Program-made: the position numbers and the translations under genes
The notes under the pieces: generated by a model
Told to the model about the DNA's origin: nothing
The model's input: the letters and a program-made list of their open reading frames with translations, nothing else
The model's database searches: none
Part shown: in pieces, positions 22,780-33,115 of the stretch
Layout: each line of letters opens with the position of its first letter
Numbering within the stretch: the stretch's first letter is position 1
Source: Seminavis robusta
Lineage: Eukaryota; Bacillariophyta; Bacillariophyceae; Naviculales; Naviculaceae
Length of the DNA stretch: 64,000 bases
Assembly: GCA_903772945.1 (NCBI GenBank)
Contig: CAICTM010000006.1
Location: 1-64,000 of the forward strand
Direction: 5' to 3'

Positions 22780-23005
22780 GTTCCTATTCGCACTGCGCGG
22801 GATTCGCGCAACGCGAATAGAACGAATGGCGCGACTTCACCGCGCCTTGGCGCGACTTCCATCATCTTTCTTAGTGTAAATGCTAGTATTTACGCAGTGC
22901 GACTTATCGCGAATCGCGAACGACTTTCGAAGTTGCACTGCGCGACTTACCGCGAATCGCGAACGACTTCACGCGACTTTCTGGATTGCTTATTTTTAGC
23001 TAATG
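22780..23005. repeat. GCGACTT/CGCGAA-rich hairpin cluster
   Basis: Repeated short words GCGCGACTT, CGCGAATCGCGAACGACTT and similar occur at 22790-22990, unlike anything else in the window except the adjacent MITE-like element. Two copies of ACCGCGAATCGCGAACGACTT-type sequence occur about 50 bp apart. Confidence 0.6.
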
Positions 23006-23022
23006 GCCTAATCCGCTGCTTT

Positions 23023-23356
23023 CCTGGAAGGCACCAGGTTTAACGTTGAACTTGACTTTCATTTTTCAGAGTCGCGGTAGTCGTGAAAGTCGCGAAAGTC
23101 TCGCACCGCGACTTTAGAACGACTATAAAAGTCGCGAAAGTCCGACGATAAAAGTCGCGATAGTCGCGCACCGCGACTTAAGCACGACTTCTCCGTGTTA
23201 TTAACTAGTAATGCACCGCGACTTTAGAACGACTATAAAAGTCGCGATAGTCGCGCATCGCGACTTTAGAACGACTATAAAAGTCGAGATAGTCGCGACT
23301 ACCGCGACTTTGAAGAGTTTTATGTGTATCCTCGCTGAAACCTGATGCCTTCCTGG
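23023..23356. mobile_element. MITE-like element with internal GCGACTTT...AAAGTCGC hairpins
   Basis: Terminal inverted repeats: CCTGGAAGGCACCAGGTTT at 23023-23041 and AAACCTGATGCCTTCCTGG at 23338-23356 (17 of 19 positions complementary). Inside, a unit of about 34 bp (CACCGCGACTTTAGAACGAC then TATAAAAGTCGCGA) occurs at about 23104, 23213 and 23257, with partial copies between. Each unit can fold through GCGACTTT/AAAAGTCGC. There is no coding capacity. The target duplication is not clear. Confidence 0.6.
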
Positions 23357-23376
23357 TCCAATGCTACTGGATTCAA

Positions 23377-23579
23377 GGCTTAGTTTGGCCTATCTAAGCT
23401 TATATATGCCAATCTTGGCTTTTCTAAGCCAATCAATTCTTATCTAAGCTAATCTATAGGGTTGAAAAATACTATAATTTGTATAGTAAATCATATCCTT
23501 AGCCTAGACTAGATTAGCTTAGACTGGCTTAGCTTAGACAGGCTCAGAGTGGCTTAGACTGGCTTTGCTTAGATAAGCC
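23377..23579. repeat. ~200-bp quasi-palindrome built of CTAAGC/GCTTAG words
   Basis: The left arm (about 23377-23460) is rich in TATCTAAGC and TTCTAAGCC. The right arm (about 23500-23579) is rich in GGCTTAGACT and GCTTAGATAAGCC. The two are broadly reverse-complementary around an AT-rich centre. This looks like a hairpin-type MITE. Confidence 0.6.
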
Positions 23580-24268
23580 CCAGTTGTTGACAAGGCTGGC
23601 CAGTGTGGTTGTACAGTATGACAGCGTAAGAGCTACTGTATTCCATCGTCCACACCTTGTGCTGTTCCCCGCGCTCGGCACAAGCTCCCGTAGCGGTAGC
23701 ACTGCTTTGGCTGCTTCGTCTCAACAGACTTTGACTCAATTTTTAAAAAGAAGAAAGTGGCCATGGCCCCAATACTGAATAGCTAATATCCTATCGTTAG
23801 ACACCCTACCTACAAAGCCTAAAGAGACCTTGGTAGCTTTCCCAGGACTTTCCACTAGAGTTCTGCCCTGGAAATTCCCCCGTCACCCTGGATGTTCACG
23901 GAGGAATCTGGAAGCTTTCTGGAATTTAATTAATAATAATCAATGACTCAAAGGGAAAATAATCTAACTTGCAGTTCGACCGTTCGACCATGACGAACTT
24001 TCCCCAACTTCTATTGGCAATCTGGCTGGAGTGTACTAGACCTGGAGTTCGCGAACCGTTGCAGGTAGCTGGCTAGGCCTCATCCTGATCTACGGCAATC
24101 CATCTATCGTACTGTACCTGGTAGAAGTTTGTTGTCATTGAAAACGAACAAAGCTATCAGTCAATCAAGACATCAATGCCATGATGAGGCATCGGTTCGC
24201 TCATAAGAAAGACAAACAGCAAAAGAAAACTGCCAAGAAAATCAACGGAAAGAGCTCAATCAGGACAA
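23580..24268. other. Intergenic, nothing recognised
   Basis: No coding pattern, repeat family or RNA gene was seen here. Confidence 0.45.
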
Positions 24269-24502
24269 ATGCCGTCTGTTTCCAACGAGGTCCAGCAACT
24301 CCTTGTAGTTTTCCTCGTCGCAGGTCTCTTCCTTGCCAAACCCTGCGATGCATGGATTGGAAACAAAGACTACGACAACGGGAATCTCTATGGTGTCGTC
24401 ACTGCAGAGAATGATGAGCATCACCACGCTGGAATTGAAGACACTGACTCTGTTCCGGATGCTCTTCTGATATTTGCTGCAATGCTACGATGGTTCTTGT
24501 AG
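24269..24502 (+). CDS. Possible small secreted or membrane protein (77 aa)
   Basis: ATG 24269 opens a 77-residue frame with a signal-peptide-like start: hydrophobic LLVVFLVAGLFLA followed by KPCDA-W, a plausible cleavage site near residue 29. The mature part is short and acidic (AENDEHHHAGIEDTDSVPD) and ends in a second hydrophobic stretch (ALLIFAAMLRWFL). No family is recognised. It may be spurious, since it stands alone in a gene-poor stretch. Confidence 0.3.
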   Translation: MPSVSNEVQQLLVVFLVAGLFLAKPCDAWIGNKDYDNGNLYGVVTAENDEHHHAGIEDTDSVPDALLIFAAMLRWFL

Positions 24503-26214
24503 AGTCGATTAATCATTAGAGACACCGTAAACATACAACGACGACGGCGAAGGGGATTTATATCCTCAGCGATACATGAAGGAAGGACCAGCTACGGTAC
24601 CAACAATGAATAAAACTACTGTAAAGGAGCATCATTCACACCAACTTAGTTTGTCCTGTAACTTTACGTTCAGTATGTCTCAACTAGATTCCCACGGTCT
24701 GTGCAACGACACTGTGGAGTTACGGGCTGAACCTGTTCTCCATCTCACAACAGACAGCCATGAGTGAGTGACTTGTCAGCGTTCTCATGTAGTTTGGCAC
24801 GAGCCGTGGAGCCTGATTGCAACTCACAGCTATGTACATGACAGCCCGCTTTTAGTTACGAGTAGCCCTCATTACCAGGTTTAAAGCAAATTTCTTATTG
24901 CTGTCTCCCCGCCATTCCCTGTACAGTCGTGCCGGTACGTGTTGTGTGGCTGATTCCTCGAGCCTCGTAGTCTCCTTCTCTCCGTCGCGAGTGACTACAG
25001 CTGCTAGCTAGTTGCTCAGCCTGTCAAACTCCGAGACCAAAACTTGGGTTCCTATCATACAGGCAGAGCATAAAACAGCAGTGTATAGAGCTGAGCTGAC
25101 GAGCTCAGCTAGCTAGGGACCATCACTAGATCAAGCCTTCTCGAGGAATAGATTGATGAGTGCGAGCAAGGAGTGACCAGAGAGGTTCTTTATTTTCGTA
25201 TACGTAGCCTTCGGGAATGTGGCTTGCCTTCCTCAAACTGCTCACGGGTGGGAACTTCTTATGGTTCCTGCCGAGCAGCATTTCGCAGGCCACGAGTAGC
25301 CAGCTAGAACAGAGCTAAATAATGGCACCTCAAGTGGCAGCATTCCAAAGTCAACCATCGTTCTCTGTTCGATGCCAATGCATAGGATAAGCACAAGTGG
25401 AGACATCCCCATTTTGTACCGTACCTTGTCTCTCTCTCTTTCAAAGTGTGCCTGGTGAGCATGGAATTTTTGACCGTGGATTGCTTCTCCCACGGTCAGC
25501 TCAGCTCAGATCAGCTCAGCTCGGCTCGGAACCATATCATACCGGTGGGTCCATTGACCGAGCCAGTCGCCAAAAATAACTGCCTGTGGTGCGCGGGCCT
25601 GCGATGGTTACTTAGCAGGTACATTGGATCAAGGCAAGCATAAATGTCAGCCTGGCTCATGAAACAACGGCTAAGAAACCAAGTCACGATTTCTGGACGA
25701 CCGAATGACACGGAAGAAAACAGTTGCTCAGCAATGCGCCCACACACTCGTAATGACATATAATAACACCAAGAATAAGAGAGCCGAAACGCATTGTTGC
25801 CATCCTATAAGAAAGTTCTATTGTGCCAAACCGAGCAAGGACCAAGTTTATCATCCTGATCCAGATCAACAAAGCGGCATCAGCAGCCTTCCTCAGGACT
25901 GGAAAGCTACAGCAACAGAGCCATCAACGATTCTCGTTTCTGGTGTCCATTCTTTTGACTTGTTAGATTCACGCGAGAACCTATTTTGTGAGGACCGGGC
26001 AAGACTTCCGTTTCCTTCTTGTTATCCGGTAGCCAGTGTGGGTATCTTATTATCTCCCTTCAATAATTATTGGAACAGGCCAGATCATCCAACTACTGAG
26101 AGCTGTACGATTAAATCGCTTTTTGTGGAAGAACCCGAAATATCAAAATACTCCCTCCAACCATCCAACCATCCAACCAACCAACATCCCATCACCACTT
26201 TGAAGGTAGACACC
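24503..26214. other. Intergenic upstream of the mucin-like gene
   Basis: No supported gene. The frame of the downstream gene stays open back to 25705, but that part has no start context or domain and I treat it as 5' flank or 5' UTR. A run of CCATCCAACC repeats lies at about 26160-26190. Confidence 0.45.
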
Positions 26215-28517
26215 ATGAATATTGAACCTCCAACAGTACAAAGACACCGTCCCTTACGCAGTAGAAGGGGGGTATTTTCCAGAACCTTTCTGCTATTAGC
26301 GTTAGCTTTGATATGTCAAGTTGATGGACAAGAAAATGCTACCACCGACATGGATCTAGAACCTCTATTGGAAGAGCTTGAAGAGGAAATTCTTGGGGGG
26401 TCGGCAGTTATTGTGGACAGAAATGATACTGGGCCCACAGTACCCATTCCAATTTTGCCACCGGAAATGGAAACAGAGGCGCCATCAACTGTCCCAGCAA
26501 CTAGTGCACCCACCTCGGCAGTAGCCCTACCGGTGCCATCGCCTACTGATATGCCAACCGTTCTTAGTACTCCTGCTGAATCCACAGACTCTCCAACCAT
26601 GGGTACCGTCGAGCCTACTGGGCCAGCTATTGTCCCAACAACCCCAGAGCCAGTCACCGCAGAACCAACCACTACCTCTCCGACCTTCGTCCCTACCAAT
26701 GCTGCTGTAACCCCAGGCCCAACTGATACTGCCACTACTGCTCCCACAACCGAAGTACCCGTCACTTCTGCTCCGACTACAGCAGTCCCTGAAACCGCGG
26801 ATCCCACCAGTGCAGCTACAACTGTTGCTCCCACTACGCAAGTTCCGGCTACTTCCGCTCCTACCACACCTGTCCCTGATACTTCAGCTCCAACCAATGC
26901 TGCTACAACTGTGTCTCCCGTCACTCAGGTTCCCGCAACCCCAGTTCCAACCACACCAGCTCCAACTAATACCACTACCCCGGCTCCTACTGATCCATCG
27001 ACCACAGCACCCTCTGTATCTCCCTCCATGATGGCAACGACCAACGTACCAACTGCAGCTCCTTCCATGGTCTCGGAAACTGGATCGCCTACCTTCAATG
27101 TTACTGCCGGTCCTGGTACTCCAATGCCGACCAGTATGGAAACTACGGCATCTCCCACCACGAAATCTTCCGACGGAGGTCCTACTTCTGCCCCTTCCAT
27201 GGCAACGCCTTCACCGACCACACCTGCCATTACTGGCACTCTCCAAAATTTGGAAATGACATTGGAAGGATTGAATCAGTTGATGAGCCCAGAGGCACAA
27301 ATCGATTGGAAAGTCACCACGGAGGATCATGTCGAAAACTATTTTTCACAGAATCCTGGATTGGATATCACCAATGTCGTGACCACCATTTCCGATATTG
27401 AACAAACTGTCATTACGCCCAGTCGATGGCTGCGTCGCCTGCAAACGGCAAGTGTCAAAGTGCAATACACGCAGGAAATCAGCTACCAAACACAAAATGC
27501 TGATCGAGATACCCCCGCAACCATTGTCACGGCGCCATTCGAAAACACGCAGGACCAAGAGGCATATCTAGAAGCACTCAGCGAAAGCAACAATGAGTTT
27601 GAGGATGTGACGGGAGTGTCTCCAGTGACACAGGGCACTGGTGGTGGCGGCGGCGGCGGAGAAAATCCAGCGGTGCCCCCGGCAGAAGAGAGTGGTGGAT
27701 TGAGTACAGGGGCTCTCATTGGTATTGTGTGTGGATGCGTCGTGGGGGTTCTTGTCATTTTGGGTGTGTTGTACTTTGTGTCCCAACGTGGTGACGATGG
27801 CGGTTACGTTTCGACTGGCAAAACACCACCTTCCCAATTGGATGTTGGCGGTGGTCTGGGCGACGAAGTTAGTACACTGGCGGAACCTCACACAAACAAC
27901 CGTCCGAATGGAGTCAGCACTGCCATGTCGGGTGAGTCGATTCAGGGTTACGGTGATCAAAGGTGAGTTGAATATGACGGCCCGGGTTACATTCTTGCAC
28001 TGTCTTGCTAAATGATGGCATGTTTTGGAACTAACCAAATTCGGTTTGCTTGGTCAGTGTGGCGACTGTGGACTACGATTACTCCAAGGCATACGGCGGT
28101 GGTGGCGACACTTCGGTATCATCAGCAGGTGGCACATTTGGATCGCAAACGCACACCAATGCTGCTGGTGGCGCGACATTAGGCTCTACCAATGGCGGTC
28201 CTTTGGATTCGGGCTACGCAGAAGCTGCTAGAGGTCAAAATGCGAATGTTCGAGAAGAGTTGGTTGACATTTATGCTCCTCCAGGGAAGCTGGGTGTTGT
28301 GATTGACACACCGGATGATGGAGCTCCAGTGGTACATGCCGTCAAGGACTCGTCTGTGATTTCTGACAAGCTGCAAGTTGGAGACAAGCTGGTTGCTGTG
28401 GACGATGAAGATGTTCGATCAATGACGGCCATCAAGGTTTCGAAACTGATCAGTCGCAAGAGTGCCAATGCGTCGCGAAAACTGAGTATCATTCGGACGG
28501 TGGTGATTGATGAATAA
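26215..28517 (+). CDS. Secreted mucin-like membrane protein with cytosolic PDZ domain
   Basis: Two exons: 26215-27962 and 28058-28517 (intron 27963-28057, GTGAGT...CAG); 735 residues. ATG 26215 gives a proper signal peptide (hydrophobic core FLLLALALICQVDG, residues 25-38); an upstream in-frame extension lacks one. Residues about 75-340 are Thr/Pro/Ser/Ala-rich with repeats like TSAPTTPVP, mucin-like and probably heavily O-glycosylated. Residues 343-470 form a conserved-looking extracellular module holding a dibasic RWLRRLQ site near 403. A Gly run precedes a transmembrane helix (about 496-522). The cytosolic tail ends in a PDZ domain (about 659-730: GKLGVVIDTPDDGAPVV... LQVGDKLVAVDDEDV). A role as cell-surface adhesion or sensing protein tied to a cytosolic scaffold is inferred. 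Confidence 0.87.
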
Positions 28518-28878
28518 TCAAGCAATCGTGACGCCAACTAGGTGCTGTTGGTTCTCAGTCGTCACCCTGTGTTCAGCACAGCAAGAACATTAGAGCATTG
28601 CCCATGCATGCACACCACTACGCTGCGCGTCCATCCAACTCTACACACACGCAAGCAACAACACAAGCCACATTTCTATGTTTTCTTTGGTTCTTTTGTC
28701 TGTGACGAATATTCTGATATACATGGTGTAGTGGAATTCGTTAAAAAAAAATTATTCGTTGCATGCATTATACTTACACAGTTAGTCACTGTGAACCATC
28801 GTTTTTGTTCCTATTGTCGTGGTAAAGGACTCGTTCGTTCCGATACTTCACCTGTACCAGTATCCGTATCGCCCGTGT
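28518..28878. other. Convergent intergenic region
   Basis: 3' flanks of two convergent genes. No feature recognised beyond an A-run near 28742. Confidence 0.5.
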
Positions 28879-29403
28879 TTAGATTTCTACGCCCAATGTG
28901 ACAGGTAGAAATTCTCGCTGCTCTTGCGACGCATTGGCAAACGGCAACTGTGCCCAATGAAGCAAGGGTTCATCATCATCCTGGTTTTCATGGTCATCCA
29001 TCTCCATGTAGTAGTAGTTTGAGTTTCTTGAGTTTCTGGAAGAGGCTGAGGCTGAGGCATTTGAAGCAGACTTGGTGGAGAAGGAGGAGGAGGGTCTCTT
29101 TGGTGGCAAGAAGGGGCGGTTCCGTTCCCTCAGGGGGCCGCCTTTTTTCTTTACCTTTTTCTTCCGTGCATTGTTGCGGATCATCAATCGAGACGAGCAA
29201 GATTGGCATTCTGCAATCTTGAGTTCATCCCAACAAGAGTTGTCTGAATAGTTTGTCAACTCCGTCATGGAAACAATTTGGTCAACCTGAAGCTTCTTGT
29301 GAGCAGAGGAATTGAACGAATCTGTGGACTCCTCCACAATCCGATCATACTTCTTGGACCAAGAAATCCGTTTCCTGGCCTTGCTTATAAACCCACCAGT
29401 CAT
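28879..29403 (-). CDS. Hypothetical protein, basic and Ser-rich (174 aa)
   Basis: ATG 29403 was chosen because the frame upstream offers only TTG. The N-terminus (FISKARKRISWSKKYDRIVEE) resembles the short basic RISW motif common in diatom proteins that lack known domains. A CX2C pair (ECQSCSSR) and a Lys-rich cluster (RKKKVKKKGG) follow. The tail is Ser/Asn/Tyr-rich then acidic (MEMDDHENQDDDEPLLHW). No known domain. Confidence 0.55.
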   Translation of the reverse strand: MTGGFISKARKRISWSKKYDRIVEESTDSFNSSAHKKLQVDQIVSMTELTNYSDNSCWDELKIAECQSCSSRLMIRNNARKKKVKKKGGPLRERNRPFLPPKRPSSSFSTKSASNASASASSRNSRNSNYYYMEMDDHENQDDDEPLLHWAQLPFANASQEQREFLPVTLGVEI

Positions 29404-30311
29404 CTTCTGGCAACTGCTACGGTACGAAGAATGATTCAATCAGTGTGACGAAGAGGAAAGTGAGTGAGATGCTATTGGAGGGAGTTCCTGAGAGTGTGGA
29501 AGGAATCACCCTGCATGTACCTCTTTAACTTTGTATGTTGGACGCCGTATTCTTTCCAAAGTTATCGTCGCTACCCAGCCGCCGCTTCTCTTAGTTAGTT
29601 AGTTAGTTACTTAGTTTAGTTAAGTTAGTTTAGTTGGCAATGTCTTTCTGCTTGACGACGCAAAGAGTAATGAATCGATCCACATGGGCTGCCACTGGTA
29701 CAAATCTTGGTGGTGGGAATGATCGCAAACTTGCAACTTTGTGACCTTCGGCGATCTCAGAGCGGGCATGGTATCGTGACAAGAATCGGAACAAGAAAGT
29801 GCGAAAAGCAAATAGGGAATGTGACACAAGCACCGGGCGACATTTTAGTTTTGCGATAAAATATTGTCACGTCACCGCTCTCACTCAACAATCGACCAAG
29901 CTCAACTTTCACTCCACGCACTCTTCCAAGGGGAAGCACACGGTGCCGCAGTCGTCGACTCTGTTGCTTGCTACCGGTACCGGTATTCCAGGGAGTCTAC
30001 CTCTAGAGCTACGGTATGCATAGCTAGACTAGTATAGTAGGGAAGTTATCTACAGTCGTACGGAAGTAGGCTAGAAAAAGAAAAAGTCCTTCAGTACTTT
30101 GCTTCGCTTGCTTTCTGCCTGGCTACATGTTGCAATGCCGTACGCTACCGGTAGCATGCATGGTCACCTTCTTCCGAGTCTGCACAAAATATGTTACACT
30201 ACGAGGGCCGTCACCATGGGATGCGATTCGTACCGCTCGTTTCGGCATCAAACGTAATGCTTAGGATGAAGTAGATCTAGTCACACTTGCCATTTCAGAT
30301 CCAAGCAACGA
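29404..30311. other. Intergenic, nothing firm
   Basis: Contains a TTAG-type short repeat (TTAGTTAGTTAGTTA, about 29590-29630) and a few GGTACCGGTA palindromes. ORFs here overlap on both strands without family resemblance. Confidence 0.45.
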
Positions 30312-30797
30312 ATGGACTATCGAAAGAAGCTTTGGAAGTTTGGAACGAGAAGCAGCGACAATGGCAACCTTTACCACATCGTCCTTGTTCGAGCTGCATT
30401 GGCCGCGCTCCTCTTGCTCCTTTCTCCTCAGAGATCCAATGCCCAGCGCAAAGCCCCACGCCAGTTTAGTACGGCCAGATGTGCAAAACTTGCTTCTCTG
30501 TTGTCGTGTATAAACTTCGAAAACCAGGCTTTGACACGACTACAGGCAGAATCGGCGAATCTTTGTCACACAGCGCTTACAATGGACACATTGGTGGGAT
30601 TGGTGGCATCGATGGTGCGGCCGCAAGTTGCAACCGAAGATCGTCTGCAGGAGAATTGCCCAGCGTCACCGAGTGCGAGCGAGCTTGGCGTTCCACCACG
30701 TCTGATGAAGGACAACCCGCTGAAGGTCCAGCTGGTCGAATCGATCGATTTTCGATCTGACACCAATTGCCGACACCAACTGTCACAATGTTACTGA
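30312..30797 (+). CDS. Possible secreted or membrane protein (161 aa), unknown
   Basis: ATG 30312 opens 161 codons. A hydrophobic run VRAALAALLLLLS with SNAQ just after (about residues 28-45) could be a signal peptide or signal anchor behind a longer basic N-terminus. The rest has five or six Cys residues (CAKLASLLSC, LCHTAL, ENCPAS, CRHQLSQC), which fits an extracellular disulfide-bonded protein. No family is recognised and no neighbour helps. Confidence 0.4.
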   Translation: MDYRKKLWKFGTRSSDNGNLYHIVLVRAALAALLLLLSPQRSNAQRKAPRQFSTARCAKLASLLSCINFENQALTRLQAESANLCHTALTMDTLVGLVASMVRPQVATEDRLQENCPASPSASELGVPPRLMKDNPLKVQLVESIDFRSDTNCRHQLSQCY

Positions 30798-31544
30798 GGA
30801 CGGTGAAAACTTGCTTGCGACCGTTCGATAACCAACGGGGATGCTTTGGCCACCCTTTGTGTCAAAACGAAGAATATGGCAACGATTTGGTGATCTCTTT
30901 TGCATGATAGTACTAGTACAATGTATGATGGTGGAAGCAGCGCCGATCGTAATGATTGTGACGGATGGACTGACAGCATACGTACAGGATTCATCTCGCC
31001 CTGACCAGCCATCCTGCAACGGACAATGTCCAGATCCTCCAAGCTGCTGCTGGCTGATTGGATCAGTTCCACAGGGGCGGGCAGCTTCTTGTGGCCCTCT
31101 AGCTTAGAATTCCTCAGCCCCCAGCTGTCGTCGTTTCCTGACAAAAGTGCCAGGTTTCTATGATTGGATTATCTCTTGCCTGGCTGCAGCCACTCTGGGT
31201 GGTTCGGCTGAGGGCTACTGTAATCCTCCCGGTGAGCTCAATCCCTCCCATTCCTGCTGAGATCCGTTATTTCTGTCGTGCAGGTCATTGATGTTCATGA
31301 GGGGAGGCTGCCGCCGCTATGCTACAGCACGTACTTGTAAATGACTACTTACTACATGTACATGGATGTAATCCAAGACATCTCAGCAGCTTCTCGTGGC
31401 AAGAATTGGCTAACTAAGTAGAGAGTGCTTAACTACGTTGCTTCCCTAACTCACTAACATGATGTAGTAGATCTACAGCAGACTCGATTGTTTGTGCGTG
31501 CTTGTGTTTGTATATTGTGTGCGCTAGTTAGTAGATGGTTTAAC
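30798..31544. other. Intergenic, nothing firm
   Basis: An 88-codon plus-strand frame at 30841-31107 and an overlapping minus-strand frame at 30791-31144 cannot both be real. Neither has recognisable features. The 3' flank of eS21 lies at the right end. Confidence 0.45.
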
Positions 31545-31814
31545 TTAACTTTCTTCGGCGGTCCCTCCAGCCATCATTTCCAGGTCCTTCTTTTGTGCCA
31601 GTGCGGTGAGTGCCATGTCTCCTTCGCTCTTGAATCGGATGTATCCTGCAAGACAGTATGGTGTAAAGTCTCCGGTGGCCAAACCCGAGACAGGATCGAC
31701 ATTGGCAACATTGATTTGTACCGAGGAGTGATCCTTGGCCTTGACCAAACGGTTGGTCCACGAGCACTTTCGTGGGACGTACAAGTCGACGTTCTCTCCG
31801 CTTTCGTTCTGCAT
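31545..31814 (-). CDS. RPS21: 40S ribosomal protein eS21 (S21e)
   Basis: A single-exon ORF from ATG 31814 to the stop at 31545, 89 residues, close to the family's usual 81-88. The N-terminus [40 protein letters not shown] is the S21e signature, aligning with the human [40 protein letters not shown] type. The protein is part of the small cytosolic ribosomal subunit near the uS2 region and is needed for late 18S rRNA maturation in other eukaryotes. The C-terminal tail is Ala/Glu-rich. No intron, unlike many animal copies. Confidence 0.97.
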   Translation of the reverse strand: [89 protein letters not shown]

Positions 31815-33056
31815 GGTGGTGGTTGTTGTTGTTGTCGTGGAGTGTAACTAGCTTGTTTGGGGTGAACGTTGTCGTCTCTTGAAAGCAACGAACAAAACAG
31901 ACAGCAGCAACAGCGAAGGATGGCTTGACGAAGAGATGTCGAGCGGAGGGTTGCGATGAGCTTGTGGTTTTGGTTGTGGGGGAGAAGATAGTAAAACGAT
32001 TTTGCGGTAAACGGGACTAATAAATACGTGAATCCAAACTGGGTCCCGAGATGTTCCACGCTACCACGATGAACCCAACAAGCGTGGTGGAGCCCAAATA
32101 GCCATACAATTGTCTCATAATGTGGGAAAATGGTGTTGCACCTGTGGATACGGCCTTTGTGCATTCATTCCCACGCACTGATCCACATTGGCAACACACA
32201 TGCTTGAGTACAATCCACTCCTCCTCTCGCACACGACCGACTGGTTAAGAGAGGACCAAACGAGGGATGGCCACCGACTGAAGAACATGTTTGATCCAAG
32301 CCACTCGTATCCTCCTCTTTTGTTCATTTTTGACGGATCAAGATGATGCTATTATCTCCTCTTTACAGCGGCTCCTCTTTCACAGCCATTGACCCAGTCG
32401 AAGCATACTCATGATTTGGTTGCCTTTTCGTCTTGTGCTTTGGTCGAATGTCACTCGTTGCTTCGTGCCTCGTCACTTGTGGTTGGATGCTTCGACTCGA
32501 CTGAGTCACTCGTCACTCGTCGCTTCATGTTACAGGTGTGGATAGCTGTGTAGATACAGTCCATGGCTGGTGCCGCTACCGGTACATGTACCTTCCGGCT
32601 TACCGGTAGGATTTAACCAGTGATTTAATGGTTCGGATAGAAGCACGTGTTGGTCATCTTTAGAAGAATGACTACCAGTAGTGAATAGTACTGTATGAGC
32701 TACTGTATGTATTTATTAAATTTAGTAAAAAATAGAAAAAATTAATGACTCTAGAAAGTCACGAGGTTGTTAAATCATACTCAGTACTTATTCAGTTTTG
32801 TAACCAAACGAACTCAAATAGCTCTCAAAAAATACTACTCAGAGTAGCTAGTACTGCAAGTACATGTAGATCTACATGTGCCGGTACATGTTGCACTGAG
32901 AGTACGAGTACTAGTACTCACTCTACCAACTAATTACAATGATACAATGACGGCATTGCCATGGCCAGGACTCCGGTAATAGGCAGCAGTGGCGGGAATT
33001 CAAATGGATGTGTTTCAATCAGGGTGCCGACAGATTTTTTATTTGCTGCTGTGTTC
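31815..33056. other. Intergenic, nothing firm
   Basis: 5' flank of eS21 (CAA/CCA-rich leader next to the ATG), then AT-rich sequence. Short GTCACTCGTC-type repeats lie at 32445-32525 and GTACATGTAGATCTACATGT palindromes at about 32860-32892. Confidence 0.45.
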
Positions 33057-33115
33057 GACCAGTGACTCCAACAGTCCCATGAAAGAACTCCATGGAGCCT
33101 CACGCCCTTTCCCAC
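33057..33115 (-). repeat. Short repeat shared with 57386-57450
   Basis: On the minus strand this reads ATGGTGGGAAAGGG-GTGAGGCTC-ATGGAGTTCTTTC, and continues at lower identity to AGTCACTG; the same order occurs on the plus strand at 57386-57450. Roughly 80% identical by eye. It sits exactly at the 5' border of the PDE fragment. Confidence 0.65.

Noticed and set aside
26316-27239. Long minus-strand Val/Gly/Ala-rich frames
   Set aside because: They mirror the Thr/Pro repeats of the mucin-like gene on the other strand.
24269-30350. Shared DNGNLY residues in the two small secreted candidates (24269 and 30312)
   Set aside because: Six residues in otherwise unrelated short proteins; chance is the simplest explanation.
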